Assembly (NCBI GenBank): GCA_947683625.1
Contig: CANTUR010000049.1
Coordinates: 2,830,501 to 2,894,500, forward strand
DNA from: Mallotus nudiflorus
Lineage: Eukaryota > Streptophyta > Magnoliopsida > Malpighiales > Euphorbiaceae
DNA: 64,000 nucleotides
Direction of reading: 5' to 3'
Part shown: in pieces, positions 60,978 through 64,000 of the stretch
Layout of the letters: each line of letters starts with the position of its first letter
How positions within the stretch are numbered: position 1 is the stretch's first letter
Notes under the pieces: model-generated
Told to the model about the DNA's origin: nothing
Database searches by the model: none
What the model saw: only the letters and a program-made list of their open reading frames with translations
Program-made: the position numbers and the translations under genes

Positions 60978-61432
60978 TATATTGATGCTTTAGTGTATAT
61001 GATTTTATTTTGCATGTATATATATTATAATAATTCATTCCATGAGGTCTGACTTCCCCTCGATATTTTTTTTAAGATCTTCTACTTCAAATCTCCCTAG
61101 TAGAACTATTCATTGGACTATTTTCTCTTCTACTGATTTATATAAATACTGAACCATACATTTTCTTGTATTTTAGTAATCACTGCAATAGTAATGTTTA
61201 TTGTTATAGCTTTGCATTTTATTAGTTAGAGACCCTGTATTTGAATATTGTATGAAGATATTTTATTGTTACGATATAATGATTTATTTTATATTAATTA
61301 AAGTTTTATTTCTGACATATTTTTATGTTATGTTTGCATGTGTTTTTATTTTAAGGCTTGCTACGGGTTCCGGATTCGAAAGAATTTTCGTTCCCTAGCG
61401 CTGGTCATGACTCCCAAGTTTGGGTCGTGACA
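58463..61432 (+). mobile_element. Solo LTR 2, sister of solo LTR 1, upstream of the host gene
   Basis: 2970 bp, TGTTGTAACCCG...GTCGTGACA, perfect TSD GTCCA. Closely related along its length to 52407-55383 (for example TTAAATTGAGTTTTAAAACT near the start), so the two come from one family. It retains both hairpins (60023-60039 and 60061-60082) and a two-copy GAAGCTCRGTTRAC...CTCRGGGCC unit at about 60,620-60,715. The final 75 bp are nearly identical to the Tekay element's LTR end. (TA)n at 60,898-60,971. Confidence 0.92.
60023..60082 (+). other. Twin hairpin motif in solo LTR 2
   Basis: Hairpin 1: CTCTACT, TTT, AGTAGAG (60023-60039). Hairpin 2: TTCTACCA, AATTTT, CGGTAGAA (60061-60082), one stem mismatch at the loop. 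Confidence 0.65.
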
Positions 61433-61437
61433 GTCCA

Positions 61438-61450
61438 TTTATATATATTA
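61438..61450 (+). promoter_or_regulatory. TATA-like core promoter of the host gene
   Basis: TTTATATATATTA begins directly after the TSD of solo LTR 2 and about 180 bp before the ATG at 61629. A pyrimidine-rich leader (CTTCCTTATATTC...) follows, typical of plant 5' untranslated regions. Alternatively this is only AT-rich sequence. Confidence 0.45.
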
Positions 61451-61628
61451 TAGATATAGATATATATACATACACGCTCTTGTTTATTTCTTCCTTATAT
61501 TCATCTTTCTTGTTTCTCTACTATTTATCTACTGATCAATTAGAGTTTTCTTTTGTTTTTGTTATAAGATTTTCTATTCTAGGTTCTTTTTGTTTCACAG
61601 TTTATTTAATTTATACACCAGTCAGATA

Positions 61629-61929
61629 ATGGCTTATGTTCCCATTGCTTTTGCTCCTCCAACTGTTAGTGTACGCAGCAATAATAATAAAAGAAGCAGG
61701 TGGCACTAAAGAAGAGAAAGGTTCTCTTGATTGGGTTCTTGGCAATTTAGCCAATGAATACTGGTTTTACGAGACTGATCCTATTCTAAAGAAAGTTGAG
61801 GAGAAGAGTAATAACAGCGGCGACAGCACCACCTTTGGTCGGAAGAACTCTGTGTCGATTCCGCAAAAGAAAAAGAATAGTGGTGGTGGAGCATTTTGTG
61901 GCTTTGGTGGTCTCTTCACCAAGAAATGA
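61629..61929 (+). pseudogene. Small host gene, probable plastid DUF1118-like protein, frameshifted
   Basis: The only convincing host coding sequence here. The ATG at 61629 opens MAYVPIAFAPPTVSVRSNNN, with the Ala/Ser/Val and basic bias of a chloroplast transit peptide. About 60-70 bp in, near AATAATAATAAAA, the coding frame shifts by one and continues with KGSLDWVLGNLANEYWFYET, DPILKKVEEK, a Ser/Thr linker, then SVSIPQKKKNSGGGAFCGFG and GLFTKK, stop 61927-61929. The SLDWxLG...ETDPxLKKVE and Lys/Gly-rich ending remind me of small plant DUF1118 thylakoid proteins (about 100 residues, as here); that is from memory and unverified. One extra base in the A-run would explain the shift (inactive copy, or sequence error). 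An alternative start at 61636 gives a hydrophobic N terminus in the downstream frame. Confidence 0.6.
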
Positions 61930-62428
61930 TAACATTTCACATTTCATATATATTTCGCCAAGCTACTACTTTTTTATATGTCGTTTTGTTTTTAAAGATT
62001 AGTGAAAATATTTTATGGTTAGGTTTAAAATTAGTCTACAATTAGTGAAAATCTTATTGAATTGGAGATGCTTATTTTGACAAAAAATATTCTGTATCTA
62101 TTAAATGATATTGTCCTAATGATGTTCTGTAAATCTGAAATAATTGCACTTTTCAATTCTTTTAACTATTCCTGGTTCTTGTGGAGATTTCACTATCTTC
62201 CTTAATCATATTTTTCTTGGTTGCAAGTTCGTTTGCTCAACTTTTAACAAGGTCTCTTTTTGTCCTTTCCTCACTTTCTAATCGTTAAATATATTAGTGG
62301 GTACTTGATTTTTAAGGCTTTATAGCTTTGTTTAATCTGATTCTTGCAAAATTCTTTTGGTTTTAGCAGAGTTTCTAATTTCTTGGTCCCATACTCTTTT
62401 GAAATGTGATTATTCCAAAATTCTTATT
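61930..62428 (+). other. 3' flank of the host gene
   Basis: T-rich sequence likely holding the 3' untranslated region; no other gene seen. Confidence 0.5.
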
Positions 62429-63026
62429 TGTACCAGCCTAGAATAGCTCAAACACGATTAATCAGAGCCTTAAGCCCAAACCTACCTCACAAGACCTAGC
62501 TAGAATTCTAAATCTTATCCAATTGGTCAAAGTACATTTTTGGCAAGATAGAAGATGTGCTTTGATTGGGCAATCAGTAAAGTTACCTTATTATAGTTTA
62601 GGAAAGGTTGATATTTGATTTATTTCCTTAAACTAGTTTAGGTTAGTCATTATTTGATTTTTATTTTCATAACTGGTCGGGCTTCAGACCCTATAAAAGC
62701 CAAAGCCATATATAATGTAAAGCTCAAGACAATTTCAATCAAACTCGATATATTATTCTAAGCAAATTATATTCAAAGACCCGGCATCTTCTATCCAAAT
62801 CCCTGTAATCAATAGCTTCCCAGTGGAGTAAGCTCCTATTTGATCCAAATCAAATAGGTTAGAAGGGACTTGAACTTGCTCTTGCCCCTATCACCACCCT
62901 GAGCTGGTGATTAAACCATCGTTGTTCAACCCATTTTATGTCATATTGTGAAAGGCCCATACGGACCCAATTCAAAATAATCAAAATCTACTAAGGCCGA
63001 TTCCCATCATTTTTTAAGGCTAAACA
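62429..63026 (+). repeat. 5' LTR of a Tat-like gypsy element
   Basis: About 598 bp from TGTACCAGCC to TAAACA, ending six bases before a PBS. TATA box CTATAAAAGC at 62691-62700. The 3' LTR lies outside the window, so the left boundary rests only on the TG and the spacing. Confidence 0.65.
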
Positions 63027-63032
63027 TCTTTT

Positions 63033-63050
63033 TGGCACACCCAGTGGGAC
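63033..63050 (+). other. Primer-binding site of the Tat-like element
   Basis: TGGCACACCCAGTGGGAC, close to the TTTTGGCACGCCCAGTGGGA text that follows the 5' LTR in many plant Ty3/gypsy elements. Confidence 0.75.
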
Positions 63051-63092
63051 CTTTGTATGCCTATCTAGACGAGATCATAGAAAGCTACTACT

Positions 63093-64000
63093 ATGAGCAA
63101 ATCCAGTGAGAGGGCCGCCTCTAACAACAATTCTAATGCATCAAGCGATCATGTGTAGGAATAAGGCCGAAATGAGCTCCTGGATAGTAAAGAGGAGTAC
63201 AATCACGCTTGGCCACTTAGGAGACAACCATCCTTGGCAAGGATGATGTAGATTTTCTTAGGGATGAGGTGTCTAGGGAAAACCACAATCTCTTTAATAA
63301 CCTCATTTCACAGATGTCAACAGTTTTGAGGCTAATCTTAGAAAGGAACAAGTCAATCCATATGCAATCCCAGAAGCAACTAAAGGAGATCAATGTCAAC
63401 ATATACCACATGGCCTCAATCTTAGAGGGTAAACAAAACGTGGAACTTCCTAGGTATGCCTCAGACACTAATAGACCTTATAGTCACAATTTATAATATG
63501 GTCATGTGTGTTTAATGAAAAGGCCCGATGATAATGAAAGAAGTTATTAGGCCCAATCTGTTAATTATAATGACAATAGTTATCAAAGTCAGACAATATA
63601 CCATAACCCCATTCGGGCTGGTACTGTGTTCACATATGATGAACAAGTCCAAGTTATTGAATTAAACTCTAGCCAGGATGCAGATCTATATAGTAATTCA
63701 ACATATTATAATAATAATGACTATAAATACGAGTATCGGCCACCCATGATTGATCTCTGTTGAGAGACACTTTAGAAAAAATGGGAATATATTTTAAACC
63801 TATTTCTAGGCCGATGTATAACAAACCTTATCCTGATTGGATAAATAAATTGCATCCTTTTCCTAGAGGATATAAAGTGCTAGAATTTGTATTATTTTTG
63901 GGTGAAGAGAAACATTAATCTTCAATTGAACACTTAGCTTGATTTACAGTACAATGTAGAGAGGGATCGACTAATGACTTTTAAAGGCTGAGACTCTTTG
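63093..64000 (+). pseudogene. Gag of the Tat-like gypsy element, degraded and truncated by the window end
   Basis: The ATG at 63093 gives MSKSSERAASNNNSNASSDH before a stop at 63156-63158. Similar coding then appears in other frames: a helical segment FLRDEVSRENHNLFNNLISQ (63,245-63,500), and at 63,820-63,960 NKPYPDWINKLHPFPRGYKV, LEFVLFLGEE, the conserved gag block YPxWI...PRGYKVPxF...FSGE. At least three frame breaks. The element continues beyond 64,000. Confidence 0.75.

Noticed and set aside
61636..61700. Hydrophobic MFPLLLLLQLL signal peptide
   Set aside because: Probably an out-of-frame reading of the transit-peptide-coding segment begun at 61629; kept only as an alternative start.

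Overview
This window is plant nuclear DNA, most likely from an eudicot. The lineages of LTR retrotransposon present (Sirevirus Ty1/copia, chromodomain Ty3/gypsy of Tekay/Del type, Athila, Tat-like), the Mutator and hAT elements, AT-rich non-coding DNA and long microsatellites all point that way. It is transposon-dominated: I find one convincing host gene, near 61.6 kb. There is no operon, CRISPR array, rRNA or tRNA gene that I can support.

Layout. (1) 393-27,870: a decayed Mutator-like (MULE) transposase gene on the + strand, cut in two by a Sirevirus on the - strand (1,109-24,537). The Sirevirus is itself broken by an intact-length Tekay-type gypsy element (2,566-13,896, 5-bp TSD AACAT) and by a probable solo LTR in its integrase region (18,695-20,239, TSD GGCAT). 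A 403-bp fold-back MITE (27,312-27,714) lies in the last intron-like gap of the MULE. (2) 27,871-34,469: degenerate retroelement debris with a 161-bp tandem repeat, a long purine-rich tract and an AAT microsatellite. (3) 34,470-50,600: a Sirevirus-type LTR carrying a 37-bp minisatellite, split by an Athila element on the - strand (35,837-50,230). The Athila contains a hAT MITE (40,984-41,705, 8-bp TSD) and another solo LTR (45,011-47,142, TSD ATGGC). (4) 52,407-55,383 and 58,463-61,432: two solo LTRs of a family related to the Tekay element, each with a perfect 5-bp TSD (TTGAT, GTCCA). (5) 61,629-61,929: a small host gene, frameshifted as it reads here, with the second solo LTR sitting directly upstream of its TATA-like sequence. 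(6) 62,429-64,000: LTR, primer-binding site and degraded gag of a Tat-like gypsy element that runs off the end.

Ages follow the nesting. By eye, the Tekay LTR pair differs at about 9 of the first ~350 aligned bases, the Athila pair at about 14 of ~235, and the Sirevirus pair more still. Nothing in the window looks autonomous. The Tekay polyprotein is one open frame broken only by four nonsense codons, each of which a single C-to-T change could produce. The most interesting non-catalogued signal is a pair of small hairpins conserved, with pairing-preserving changes, among the Tekay-family LTRs. The most biologically suggestive arrangement is the solo LTR placed between a host gene's upstream region and its core promoter.
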